Shown: piece by piece, positions 1 to 8,297 of the stretch | Layout: the number at the start of each line of letters is the position of its first letter | How positions within the stretch are numbered: the first letter of the stretch is position 1 | NCBI RefSeq assembly: GCF_004348345.1 | Contig: NZ_SMJZ01000023.1 | Coordinates: forward strand, 1 to 57,124 | Origin: Nonomuraea longispora | GTDB lineage: Bacteria; Actinomycetota; Actinomycetes; Streptosporangiales; Streptosporangiaceae | DNA: 57,124 bases | Direction of reading: 5' to 3' | The notes under the pieces: generated by a model | Databases searched by the model: none | Seen by the model: the letters and a program-made list of their open reading frames with translations, nothing else | Told to the model about the DNA's origin: nothing | Position numbers and translations under genes: made by a program

Positions 1-1
1 C

Positions 2-1015
2 GCCACGGCCGGGTGCGCGGGTGGGGCGACGGTGCACAACTCGGGCAAGGGTACGGGCGGCAACCGCACCTCGGGCCGGGCGGGCGTCCTGGCGGGCAAC
101 CAGGTCGTCGCGCCGATCACCGCGCCGGTCAACGTCTGCGGCAACGCGGTGGCGCTGGTCGGGCGGGCGTTCGCCGGCTGCAGGGGCGGCGCGCACGTGA
201 AGAACCCGGGCAGGGGCGCGGGCGGCAACCGTACGTCGGGCAACGCGAGCATTCTCGGCGGCAACCAGGCCGTGGCGCCGATCACCGCGCCGGTCAACGT
301 CTGCGGCAACGCCGTGGCCGTGCTGGGCGATGCCGCCGCCGGGTGCCTCGGCGGGGCGCACGTCGGCAAGCCGGGCCACGGAGGCCACAGCGGCTACGAG
401 CACTTGGGCCGCACCAGGTTCGCGGCGGCCAAGGGCGGCGTACTGCCCGTGGTCCCGGCCGTACCGGTCCTGGGCGGTACGCCCGACGTCGGTGGCGTCG
501 GCGATGTCGCCAAGCTGCAGGGTGGCGGCCTGACCTCGCTGCCCCTCGTCGAGGACGCCTCCCGCACGCTGGGCCTGCCGAGCCTGCCCGGCCTGCCGGG
601 GCTGCCCACTCAGGCGAAGACCCCGGCCAACCCCGGTCAGGCGAAGACCCCGGCCAAGCCCAAGCGGACCGCCGTGACCCCGGCCAAGCCCAAGCGCACC
701 GCGGTCACCCCGAAGCGGACCGCCGCGTCCGCCGCGCCGGCTGACAGGGCGGGTCGCGCCCGGCCCTCCGGCGCCGCCTCGCCGCTCGCTCCGGCGACGT
801 CGCTGGTCGCCTCGACCCCGGTCGGCGGCGCGGTGACCTCCGCCACTCGCAGCCTGCCCGTCGGCAACCTGGGCCTGATGAGCGCCGAGCAGCCGGCCGG
901 CGTGACCGGGATGAACTCCGGCTCGCTGCTCGCCCTCATGCTGGGAGGCCTGCTCGCCGCCTCGGCGACCCTGTTCGCGACCGCCCGCCGGTTCCGCCCG
1001 AGCCGCAAGCACTGA
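2..1015 (+). CDS. Multi-repeat chaplin-family surface protein, 5' end missing
   Basis: The reading frame is open from base 2 with no start in the window, so the N-terminus and signal peptide lie upstream. The visible part holds the tail of one chaplin domain (AGCAGGA) and two complete copies, about 55 residues apart, each with the core QxVAPITAPVNVCGNAVA. Each copy has two Cys, as in chaplins, which assemble into amyloid-like hydrophobic films on aerial hyphae and spores. A Pro/Lys/Arg linker contains repeats of PAKPKRTAVTP. The C-terminus is one hydrophobic segment (SLLALMLGGLLAASATLF) followed by a basic tail, as in cell-wall-anchored long chaplins. No canonical LAXTG or LPXTG sorting motif is visible; the nearest stretch is QPAGVTG. 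Confidence 0.85.
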   Translation, partial: ATAGCAGGATVHNSGKGTGGNRTSGRAGVLAGNQVVAPITAPVNVCGNAVALVGRAFAGCRGGAHVKNPGRGAGGNRTSGNASILGGNQAVAPITAPVNVCGNAVAVLGDAAAGCLGGAHVGKPGHGGHSGYEHLGRTRFAAAKGGVLPVVPAVPVLGGTPDVGGVGDVAKLQGGGLTSLPLVEDASRTLGLPSLPGLPGLPTQAKTPANPGQAKTPAKPKRTAVTPAKPKRTAVTPKRTAASAAPADRAGRARPSGAASPLAPATSLVASTPVGGAVTSATRSLPVGNLGLMSAEQPAGVTGMNSGSLLALMLGGLLAASATLFATARRFRPSRKH

Positions 1016-1114
1016 GCAGGAAGCCGCAAGCGATCCAGCAGGACAGCGCAGGCGCCTGACCGCGCCTGACCAGATCGGCTGACCCTCGCGTCCGGCGAGC
1101 GGTCGGCGAGAGAT

Positions 1115-1155
1115 GCTTTGCCCGTTCCGGGGGCGCGGCCCGGGGCGGGCAAAGC
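1115..1155. terminator. Bidirectional hairpin terminator
   Basis: A perfect 10-bp inverted repeat (GCTTTGCCCG / CGGGCAAAGC) with further GC pairing inside lies between the 3' ends of the convergent chaplin and DUF5703 genes. It probably terminates both. Confidence 0.65.
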
Positions 1156-1172
1156 CATTTCCGCGTTCGGGT

Positions 1173-1358
1173 TCAGAGGGTGCGCCGGACTCGCATGATC
1201 TTCCGGCGCAGGCGTACGTGCCGGCTCCCGTCGGGGTGTACGCGTACGCGCGCGAGCTCCCACTGACCGTACTCTGCGTGTTCGGTCAGCAGTTGACGTG
1301 CTGCTTCGCGAGTGAGGTCGCGCGGAATGAAGATATCCATGTAGGAGTAGTCGAGCAC
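1173..1358 (-). CDS. DUF5703 family small protein
   Basis: A 61-residue protein that starts with GTG as MLDYSYMDIFIP and contains HAEYGQWELARVRVHPDG followed by RLRRK. The size and the AEYG-WELxRVRxxxDG core match DUF5703, a family of about 60 residues common in actinomycetes and without a known role. It has no membrane segment or signal peptide and is basic at the C-terminus. It is convergent with the chaplin gene and divergent from topA. The family call rests on recalled family sequence. Confidence 0.75.
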   Translation of the reverse strand: MLDYSYMDIFIPRDLTREAARQLLTEHAEYGQWELARVRVHPDGSRHVRLRRKIMRVRRTL

Positions 1359-1549
1359 AACGATTAGTCTCCAGGGTGGGTCAGGGCGCCATGCCGCTCG
1401 ATGAGCCTTATTCTGCGTGCTTGTGGGTGGACCCGGAAGCCAGTGGGTAGCCCGGGGGGAAGGAAATTTCCGCGAGTCGGGTTACCTTTTCAGTCTGTGC
1501 CGACTCCCGGCAGGGGGATTAGCTAGCGAACAGCGAGGTAGGAAGCAGC

Positions 1550-4228
1550 GTGCCAGCCAAGAACGGCAGCGCCGGCGGAACACGCCTGGTGATAGTCGAG
1601 TCGCCCGCCAAGGCGAAGACCATCGCGGGCTACCTCGGGCGCGGCTACATCGTCGAATCGAGCATCGGTCACATCCGCGACCTGCCGGAGAAGGCCGACG
1701 ACATCCCTGAGAAGTACAAGGGAGCGCCTTGGGCACGGCTCGGGGTGAATGTCGAGCACGAGTTCGAGCCGCTGTACGTCGTCAACCCCGACAAACGATC
1801 GCAGGTCAACAAGCTGCGGCAGCTGCTGAAGGACGCCGACGAGCTCTATCTCGCCACTGACGAGGACCGCGAGGGCGAGGCGATCGCCTGGCACCTGCGC
1901 GAGGTGCTCAAGCCCAAGGTCCCCGTGCACCGCATGGTCTTCCACGAGATCACCCAGCAGGCGATCCAGGACGCCGTGGCCAACCCGCGCGACCTCAACC
2001 TGCGCCTGGTGGACGCCCAGGAGACGCGCCGCATCCTCGACCGGCTCTACGGCTACGAGGTCAGTCCCGTCCTGTGGAAGAAGGTCAAGCCGCGTCTGTC
2101 GGCGGGCCGCGTGCAGTCGGTGGCGACGCGCCTGGTGGTGGAGCGCGAGCGCGACCGTATGGCGTTCACGCCTGCCCACTACTGGGATCTGCAGGCGTTG
2201 TTCGACACCGGCAAGGCGGAGGAGCGGCCGCGCGACTTCACCGCGACGCTGACCGTGGTCGACGGCAGGCGGGTGGCGCAGGGGCGCGACTTCGCCAGCA
2301 CCGGCCGGCTGAAGAACGCCGACGTGCTGCACCTGTCGGAGGCGGCCGCGGGTGAGCTGGCGGGCCGGTTGCGGGGTTCGTCGTTCGCGGTCAAGTCGGT
2401 CGAGCGCAAGCCGTACACCCGCAAGCCCTACGCGCCGTTCAGGACGACCACGTTGCAGCAGGAGGCCAGCAGGAAGCTGGGGTTCTCCGCGAAATACACG
2501 ATGCAGGTGGCGCAGCGGCTCTACGAGAACGGCTTCATCACCTACATGCGTACCGACAGCATCACGCTGTCGGAGACGGCGGTGGCGGCCGCGCGGTCCC
2601 AGGCGCTCAAGCTGTACGGCGCCGCGTACATTCCCGACAAGCCTCGCGTCTACGCCAGCAAGGTGAAGAGCGCGCAGGAGGCGCACGAGGCGATCAGGCC
2701 GTCGGGCGAGGAGTTCCGCACGCCGGGCGAGACCGGACTGTCGGGCGACATGTTCAGGCTGTACGAGCTGATCTGGCAGCGTACGGTGTCGTCGCAGATG
2801 AAGGACGCGGTCGGCGAGTCGATCACGGTCAAGGTGGCCGGCAGGTCGTCGGGGGGCGAGGACGTCGAGTTCAGCGCCTCGGGGCGGACGATCACGTTCT
2901 ACGGGTTCCTCAAGGCGTACGTCGAGGGGTCGGACGATCCTTCGACCGACCGCGACGACTCGGAGAAGCGGCTGCCCAACCTGGCCGAGGGCGACGCGCT
3001 CAGCGCGTCCCGGCTCGACGTGGCGGGCCACTCGACCAAGCCGCCCGCCCGCTACACCGAGGCGTCGCTGGTCAAGGAGCTGGAGGACCGCGAGATCGGG
3101 CGGCCGTCGACGTACGCCTCGATCATCGGCACGATCCTCGACCGCGGCTACGTGTTCAAGAAGGGCACGGCCCTGGTGCCGTCGTTCCTGGCGTTCGCGG
3201 TGGTCAACCTGCTGGAGCAGCATTTCGGCAACCTGGTCGACTACGACTTCACGGCCGAGATGGAGAAGGTGCTCGACGACATCGCGAACGACCGGGCGGA
3301 GCGGGTGCCTGAGCTGCAGCGCTTCTACTACGGCGTCGACGGCGACGAGGGCCTGAAGGAGATGGTCACCGACCTCGGCGACATCGACGCCAAGGAGATC
3401 AGCTCGTTCCCGGTGAAAGGCACCGACATCGTGCTGCGGGTCGGGCGCTACGGCCCCTATCTCGACCGCGACGGCCAGCGGGTCAACGTGCCCGAGGACA
3501 TGACGCCCGACGAGCTGACGGCGGAGAAGGCGGAGGAGCTGTTCTCGCGGCCGACGGGCGACAGGGAGCTGGGCAAGGACCAGGCGACCGGTCACACGAT
3601 CGTGGCGAAGGACGGCCGTTACGGGCCGTACGTGACGGAGGTCCTGCCGGAGCCGGCGGAGGACGAGGCGCCGAAGAAGCGCAAGAAGGCCGACGCGCCG
3701 AAGCCGCGTACGAGTTCGTTGTTCAAGTCGATGTCGCTCGACACCATCACGCTCGAGGACGCTCTCAAGCTGCTGTCCATCCCGAGGTCGGTGGGCGAGC
3801 TCGACGGCGAGGAGGTCGTGGCCTACAACGGCAAGTTCGGCCCCTACCTGAAGAAGGGCACCGACTCCCGTTCGCTGGGCAGTGAGGAAGACCTGCTGAC
3901 GGTCACCATCGAGCAGGCCAAGGAGCTGTTCGCGCAGCCGAAGCAGCGCGGCCGGCGGGCCGCTGCCGCGGCGCCGCTGCGTGAGCTGGGCGACGACCCC
4001 AACTCGAAGAAGCCGGTCGTGGTGAAGGAGGGCAGGTTCGGCCCGTACGTCACCGACGGCGAGACGAACGCCTCCCTGCGCAAGGGCGACACGGTCGAGG
4101 ACATCACGATCGAGCGGGCGGCGGAGTTGCTGGCCGAGCGTCGTGAGCGGGCTCCCGCGCCGAAGAAGTCGTCCAGGAAGGCGCCCGCCAAGAAGGCCAC
4201 CGCGAAGAAGCCGGCGACCAAATCGTAA
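1550..4228 (+). CDS. topA: DNA topoisomerase I (type IA)
   Basis: This 892-residue enzyme relaxes negative supercoils by transient single-strand cleavage. The Toprim domain starts with VIVESPAKAKTI (about residue 14) and has the acidic triad DEDREGE (D104, D106). The active-site Tyr is Y332 in FITYMRTDS, with R334 two residues on. The C-terminal third has four GR(Y/F)GPY(L/V)-type repeats and ends in a Lys/Ala-rich tail. It has no Cys4 zinc fingers, as usual for actinobacterial TopA. The GTG start follows GAGGTAGGAAG. The next gene begins 13 bases after the stop, suggesting co-transcription. Confidence 0.98.
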   Translation: MPAKNGSAGGTRLVIVESPAKAKTIAGYLGRGYIVESSIGHIRDLPEKADDIPEKYKGAPWARLGVNVEHEFEPLYVVNPDKRSQVNKLRQLLKDADELYLATDEDREGEAIAWHLREVLKPKVPVHRMVFHEITQQAIQDAVANPRDLNLRLVDAQETRRILDRLYGYEVSPVLWKKVKPRLSAGRVQSVATRLVVERERDRMAFTPAHYWDLQALFDTGKAEERPRDFTATLTVVDGRRVAQGRDFASTGRLKNADVLHLSEAAAGELAGRLRGSSFAVKSVERKPYTRKPYAPFRTTTLQQEASRKLGFSAKYTMQVAQRLYENGFITYMRTDSITLSETAVAAARSQALKLYGAAYIPDKPRVYASKVKSAQEAHEAIRPSGEEFRTPGETGLSGDMFRLYELIWQRTVSSQMKDAVGESITVKVAGRSSGGEDVEFSASGRTITFYGFLKAYVEGSDDPSTDRDDSEKRLPNLAEGDALSASRLDVAGHSTKPPARYTEASLVKELEDREIGRPSTYASIIGTILDRGYVFKKGTALVPSFLAFAVVNLLEQHFGNLVDYDFTAEMEKVLDDIANDRAERVPELQRFYYGVDGDEGLKEMVTDLGDIDAKEISSFPVKGTDIVLRVGRYGPYLDRDGQRVNVPEDMTPDELTAEKAEELFSRPTGDRELGKDQATGHTIVAKDGRYGPYVTEVLPEPAEDEAPKKRKKADAPKPRTSSLFKSMSLDTITLEDALKLLSIPRSVGELDGEEVVAYNGKFGPYLKKGTDSRSLGSEEDLLTVTIEQAKELFAQPKQRGRRAAAAAPLRELGDDPNSKKPVVVKEGRFGPYVTDGETNASLRKGDTVEDITIERAAELLAERRERAPAPKKSSRKAPAKKATAKKPATKS

Positions 4229-4241
4229 GTAGCATCAGGGT

Positions 4242-5471
4242 GTGTTCGTCCTGATGTTTCTGGGCGTCGTCGGGCTCGCGCATTTCTATCTGTGGCATCG
4301 GATGGTGCGTTCGACGACGGGCCCCGGGCGGTTGCGCAAGGCGCTGACCTGGGGCCTGGTGGGCATGGTGCTGCTCGTCGCCGCGGCGTTCGCGGGATCG
4401 CGGGTGGCGTGGGGGCACTGGCTCGCCTGGCCGGGCTACCTCTGGGTGGCCGTGATGTTCTACCTGGTCGTCATCCTGGTCGTGCTGGAGATCCCGCGGG
4501 CCGTGGCGGCGCTGCTGCTGCGCCGGGCCGTTCCGCGGGGCGCGACTCCCGAGCCTGAGCCGGTGCCGGTGCTCGCCGGTGCCGGCGGTCCCGCCGAGGA
4601 CGAGCCGGTCGCGCCTGCCCCGCCGGAGGCGGCCCCGATGAGCAGGCGGCTCTTCCTGGGGCGGGCCACCGCCGCCGTGGCCGGCGTGGGTGCGCTGGGC
4701 ACGGTCGGGTACGGCATGACGACCGCTCTGGGAGACCCCGTGACCGAGCGGGTCGGGGTCGTGTTGCCGAAGCTGGATCCCCGGCTCAGCGGCCTGCGGT
4801 TCGCGGTGGTGAGCGACGTACACCTGGGGCCGCTGACAGGGCTGCGGCACACCGAGCGCATCGTCCGCATGATCAACGGCTTGGAGGCCGACGTGGTGGC
4901 GATCGTGGGCGACCTGGTGGACGGGCCGGTCGCCGAGTTGGGGCCGCTCGCCCGGCCGCTCAAGAACCTGGAGTCCAGCTACGGGGCCTATTTCGTGACC
5001 GGTAACCACGAGTACTACGTGTCCGGAGGCCCCGGCGAGTGGATCGAGGAGCTCGCGGAGCTCGGCGTACGCTCTCTGCGTAACGAACGGGTGGAGATCC
5101 GGCATCAGGGGGCCGTGCTCGACCTGGCCGGAGTCAACGACGTCGGCGGGGCGGACGCGGGTGAGCCTCCGGACTTCGGCAAGGCGCTCGGCGGGCGCGC
5201 GGCGGGCAGGAGCACCGTGCTGCTCGCCCACCAGCCCGTCCAGGTCGCCGAGGCCGCCCGTCACGGCGTCGACCTGCAGTTGTCGGGGCACACGCACGGT
5301 GGTCAGCTCGCGCCGTTCAACGTGGTGGTGGGGCTGCAGCAGCCGGTGGTGTCGGGCCTGGCCACGGTCGACGGGGTGCCGGTCTATGTGACCAGGGGCG
5401 CGGGGTTCTGGGGGCCGCCGGTGCGCGTGGGGGCTCCGCCCGAGGTCACGATGTTGGAGTTGCGCGCCTGA
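4242..5471 (+). CDS. Membrane-anchored metallophosphoesterase (YkuE-like)
   Basis: A 409-residue protein. The N-terminus has about three membrane segments, then a Pro/Glu-rich linker, then SRRLFLGRATAAVAGVG, which resembles a twin-arginine motif plus hydrophobic stretch. The C-terminal domain is a calcineurin-like phosphoesterase with the motifs SDVHLG (D192, H194), GDLVDG, TGNHEYY and SGHTHGGQ, which bind two metal ions. Related proteins act outside the membrane on lipid-linked or polymer phosphates; the substrate here is not visible. An internal Tat-like segment in an already membrane-embedded protein is unusual. The GTG start lies 13 bases after topA. Confidence 0.9.
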   Translation: MFVLMFLGVVGLAHFYLWHRMVRSTTGPGRLRKALTWGLVGMVLLVAAAFAGSRVAWGHWLAWPGYLWVAVMFYLVVILVVLEIPRAVAALLLRRAVPRGATPEPEPVPVLAGAGGPAEDEPVAPAPPEAAPMSRRLFLGRATAAVAGVGALGTVGYGMTTALGDPVTERVGVVLPKLDPRLSGLRFAVVSDVHLGPLTGLRHTERIVRMINGLEADVVAIVGDLVDGPVAELGPLARPLKNLESSYGAYFVTGNHEYYVSGGPGEWIEELAELGVRSLRNERVEIRHQGAVLDLAGVNDVGGADAGEPPDFGKALGGRAAGRSTVLLAHQPVQVAEAARHGVDLQLSGHTHGGQLAPFNVVVGLQQPVVSGLATVDGVPVYVTRGAGFWGPPVRVGAPPEVTMLELRA

Positions 5472-5514
5472 CTTTGTGCAATCCGCTGGTCACGTAGTGC
5501 CATGATGGCGTACA

Positions 5515-5530
5515 GTATCCGACCGGATAC
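5515..5530. promoter_or_regulatory. Candidate operator palindrome upstream of the XRE gene
   Basis: GTATCC-GACC-GGATAC is an inverted repeat with 6-bp arms and a 4-bp spacer. It ends 16 bases before the ATG of the XRE regulator and abuts its ribosome binding site, a typical place for autorepression. Confidence 0.45.
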
Positions 5531-5546
5531 GAGTCGGAGGTGCGAC

Positions 5547-6104
5547 ATGGGCTCTTCGCCGGTGGAGCAGGCGCTGCGGCAGGAGGTGGCGCTCTGGGCC
5601 GAGCGCGGCGGCCTGCTGTTCAGGCAGGCCAGGCATGCCGCGAGCCTCAACCAGAAGACTCTGGCCAGCGTGAGCGGCACGTCGCGCACGACGCTGTCGG
5701 CCTACGAGCACGGCAGGAAGTCGCCGACGCTCGAGACGGCCGGGCGCATTCTCGACGCCGCCGGGTTCCGGCTGACGCTGGAGGCGAAGGTCGAGTTCGC
5801 CACGCGCGTGACCGGCGACGGGCGCATCTTCCACGTGCCGAGCCGGCTGCGGCGGCTGCCGGTCGCGGCGGCGCTCGGCGTCGTGCGGGTGCGCGGGCGG
5901 GCGCACGACCTGGCCGACCGTGGCGAGCGGCGGGCCGCCTACACCGCGCTGTTGTGCGGGGGCGGGCCACAGGAGCTGCTCGACCACGTCGACGGTGTGC
6001 TGCTCGTGGAGCTGTTCGACGAGCTGGATCTGCCGCCCGCCGTCCGCGCCGAATGGCGGCCACTGGTGGAGGCGGCGCGACAAGAGGCCGGAGTTATCAA
6101 GTGA
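5547..6104 (+). CDS. XRE-family transcriptional regulator
   Basis: A 185-residue protein. A helix-turn-helix of the Cro/C1 type covers about residues 20-75, with LNQKTLASVSGTSRTTLSAY as the turn and recognition helices and then EHGRKSPTLETAGRILDAAG. The remaining 110 residues are an Arg/Leu-rich helical domain without a recognised enzyme motif. I chose ATG 5547 because GGAGG lies 7 bases upstream; an upstream in-frame ATG at 5502 would run through the palindrome and lacks such a site. No toxin-like partner adjoins it, so I would not call it an antitoxin. Confidence 0.85.
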   Translation: MGSSPVEQALRQEVALWAERGGLLFRQARHAASLNQKTLASVSGTSRTTLSAYEHGRKSPTLETAGRILDAAGFRLTLEAKVEFATRVTGDGRIFHVPSRLRRLPVAAALGVVRVRGRAHDLADRGERRAAYTALLCGGGPQELLDHVDGVLLVELFDELDLPPAVRAEWRPLVEAARQEAGVIK

Positions 6105-6245
6105 TGATGGATTTGGGGCCCTTTTCGAGGTGCGAAACCTGCGCACCAGCCCGCGGACGTAATACTCTCAGCCACGAGCAGCCGGGCATTTCCGGCTCCT
6201 CCCCTGACTGCCCGCTTCCGGTCAACACCTGGATACGCTGAAATC

Positions 6246-8288
6246 ATGACTGCCCCTGGCCGACGCCGCCCGGCTCACGTGCTGGCCAACGCGCCCTTCC
6301 GGCGGCTGTGGACCGCCATGTCGGTGTGCAGTCTCGGCGACTGGCTCAACATCCTGGCGCTCACCGCGCTGGCCGGAAACCTGATGCGCGACGACTACCG
6401 CGTGCAGTCGCTGGCCATCGGCGGCGTGTTCGTGGCCAAGATGTTGCCGGCGATCCTGCTCGGGCCGCTCGCGGGCGTGTTCGCCGACAGGTTCGACAGG
6501 CGGCTGACGATGTTCGCGGCCGACCTCGCCCGGTTCGCCATCGTGTTGTCGATCCCGTTCGTGCACAGCTACCAGTGGGTGATCATCGCGACCATCCTGG
6601 TGGAGTGCATCAACCTGTTCTGGGTCCCGGCCAAGGACGCCACCGTCCCCAACCTGGTGCCCAAGGAGCAGCTCGAATCGGCCAACCAGCTCAACCTGCT
6701 GGTCACCTACGGCACCGCGCCGATCGCCGCCATGCTGTTCGCGGCCCTGTCCGTGGTGGGCGACCTGGCCACCAGCACGGTGCCGTTCCTGTCCGGCAGG
6801 GACGGCACGGGGCTGGCGCTCATCGTCAACGCCTGCGCCTACCTCGTGTCGGCGTTCCTGATCTTCACGCTGCGGAGCATCCCCAAGCGTGACGGCGCCA
6901 TCTCCACGCCGTCCGTGCTCAAGCAGGTCATCGAGGGCTGGCGCTACGTCAGCGGCCACCGCATGGTGCGCGGCCTCATCATCGGCATGCTCGGGGCGTT
7001 CGCCGCGGGCGGGGCCGTGGTGGGCGTCGCCAAGATCTACGTCGGCGCGCTCGGCGGCGGCGACGCGGCCTACGGCGTCGTGTTCGGCGCGGTCTTCGTC
7101 GGCATGGCGCTGGGCATGTTCTTCGGGCCAAGGCTGCTGCGTCAGCTGTCGCGCCGGCGGCTGTTCGGCCTGGCCATCACCGTGGCCGGGCTGGTGCTCG
7201 TCACGATCGCGCTGGTGCACAACCTGCCGATCGTGGTCATGCTGACCGTCGTGCTCGGCGCGTGCGCGGGCATCGCCTGGATCATCGGCTACACGCTGAT
7301 CGGGCTCGAGGTCGAAGACGGGCTGCGCGGCCGTACGTTCTCGTTCCTGCAGTCGACCGCCCGCGTGACGCTGCTGCTCGTGGTCGCCGTGGCCAACCCG
7401 GTGGCGGCCATCTTCGGCGTGCACGTGCTGGAGCTGGGCGAGTTCGCCTACCAGTTCGACGGGTCCAACCTGGTGCTGGTGATCGGAGGCGTGCTCGCGA
7501 CCGCCGTCGGCATCCTCGCCCTGCGCCACATGGACGACAGGAAGGGCGTGCCGTTCACGGCCGACCTGATCGCCGCGGTGCGCGGCGAGCGGCTGGGCAC
7601 CGAGCCCGCCGAGCACGTTCCGGGCCTGTTCGTGGCGTTCGAGGGCGGCGAGGGGTCGGGCAAGACGACCCAGTCGCGGCTGATCGCCATCTGGCTGCGC
7701 GACCAGGGCTACGACGTCGTGCAGACGCGCGAGCCCGGCTCCACCAAGGTCGGCATGCGGCTGCGCGCGATCCTGCTCGACGCGGCCGAAGCCGGCCTGT
7801 CGGCCCGCGCCGAGGCCCTGCTCTACGCCGCCGACCGGGCCGAGCACGTGGAGAAGGTGATCAGGCCCGCCCTCTACCGGGGCGCGCTCGTCGTCACCGA
7901 CCGCTACGTCGACTCGTCGCTGGCCTACCAGGGCGCCGGGCGGGCGCTCGACCCCGAAGACGTGTCGAAGATCAACGCCTGGGCCACGGGCGGGCTGGTG
8001 CCGCACCTGACCGTGCTCATCGACACGCCGCCCCAGGTGGGGCTCACCCGGCTGGGCGGCGCGGCCGACCGCATCGAGGCCGAGCCGCTGGAATTCCACG
8101 AGCGGGTACGCAAGGAGTTCCGCGCGCTGGCGGCGGCGGCGCCCGAGCGCTACCTCGTGGTCGACGGCACCCTGCCGCCCGAGGTGATCACCCGACAGAT
8201 CCAGGACCGCATCCACGAGATCCTTCCCGACCCGGTGCCGAGGGAGTCGGAAGACGCCACGGGCACGATGCCCGCCATCCGCGACTAG
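6246..8288 (+). CDS. tmk: Fused MFS transporter and thymidylate kinase
   Basis: One 680-residue frame with two domains. Residues 1-430 are a major-facilitator transporter starting NAPFRRLWTAMSVCSLGDWL, with many membrane helices and the loop GVFADRFDRR. From about residue 460 comes a complete dTMP kinase: P-loop FEGGEGSGKTT (K473), TREPGS, DRYVDSSLAYQGAGR and a LID-type region near RLGGAADRIEAEPLEFHERV. The kinase makes dTDP from dTMP and is essential. The fusion is known in several actinobacterial genera; what the transporter half moves is unknown. The kinase has no separate start with a good ribosome binding site that I can see. holB starts 9 bases after the stop. Confidence 0.95.
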   Translation: MTAPGRRRPAHVLANAPFRRLWTAMSVCSLGDWLNILALTALAGNLMRDDYRVQSLAIGGVFVAKMLPAILLGPLAGVFADRFDRRLTMFAADLARFAIVLSIPFVHSYQWVIIATILVECINLFWVPAKDATVPNLVPKEQLESANQLNLLVTYGTAPIAAMLFAALSVVGDLATSTVPFLSGRDGTGLALIVNACAYLVSAFLIFTLRSIPKRDGAISTPSVLKQVIEGWRYVSGHRMVRGLIIGMLGAFAAGGAVVGVAKIYVGALGGGDAAYGVVFGAVFVGMALGMFFGPRLLRQLSRRRLFGLAITVAGLVLVTIALVHNLPIVVMLTVVLGACAGIAWIIGYTLIGLEVEDGLRGRTFSFLQSTARVTLLLVVAVANPVAAIFGVHVLELGEFAYQFDGSNLVLVIGGVLATAVGILALRHMDDRKGVPFTADLIAAVRGERLGTEPAEHVPGLFVAFEGGEGSGKTTQSRLIAIWLRDQGYDVVQTREPGSTKVGMRLRAILLDAAEAGLSARAEALLYAADRAEHVEKVIRPALYRGALVVTDRYVDSSLAYQGAGRALDPEDVSKINAWATGGLVPHLTVLIDTPPQVGLTRLGGAADRIEAEPLEFHERVRKEFRALAAAAPERYLVVDGTLPPEVITRQIQDRIHEILPDPVPRESEDATGTMPAIRD

Positions 8289-8297
8289 CCTTGCCTC

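Noticed and set aside
22..360. CRISPR-like repeats at the window start
   Set aside because: The repeats are in-frame copies of the chaplin domain, with coding variation and no spacers.
1523..3595. Long 690-codon open frame on the minus strand opposite topA
   Set aside because: Arg/His/Val-rich translation without family features; it mirrors the topA codons in a GC-rich genome.
5547..6104. XRE protein as antitoxin of a toxin-antitoxin pair
   Set aside because: No small toxin-like gene lies next to it on either side.
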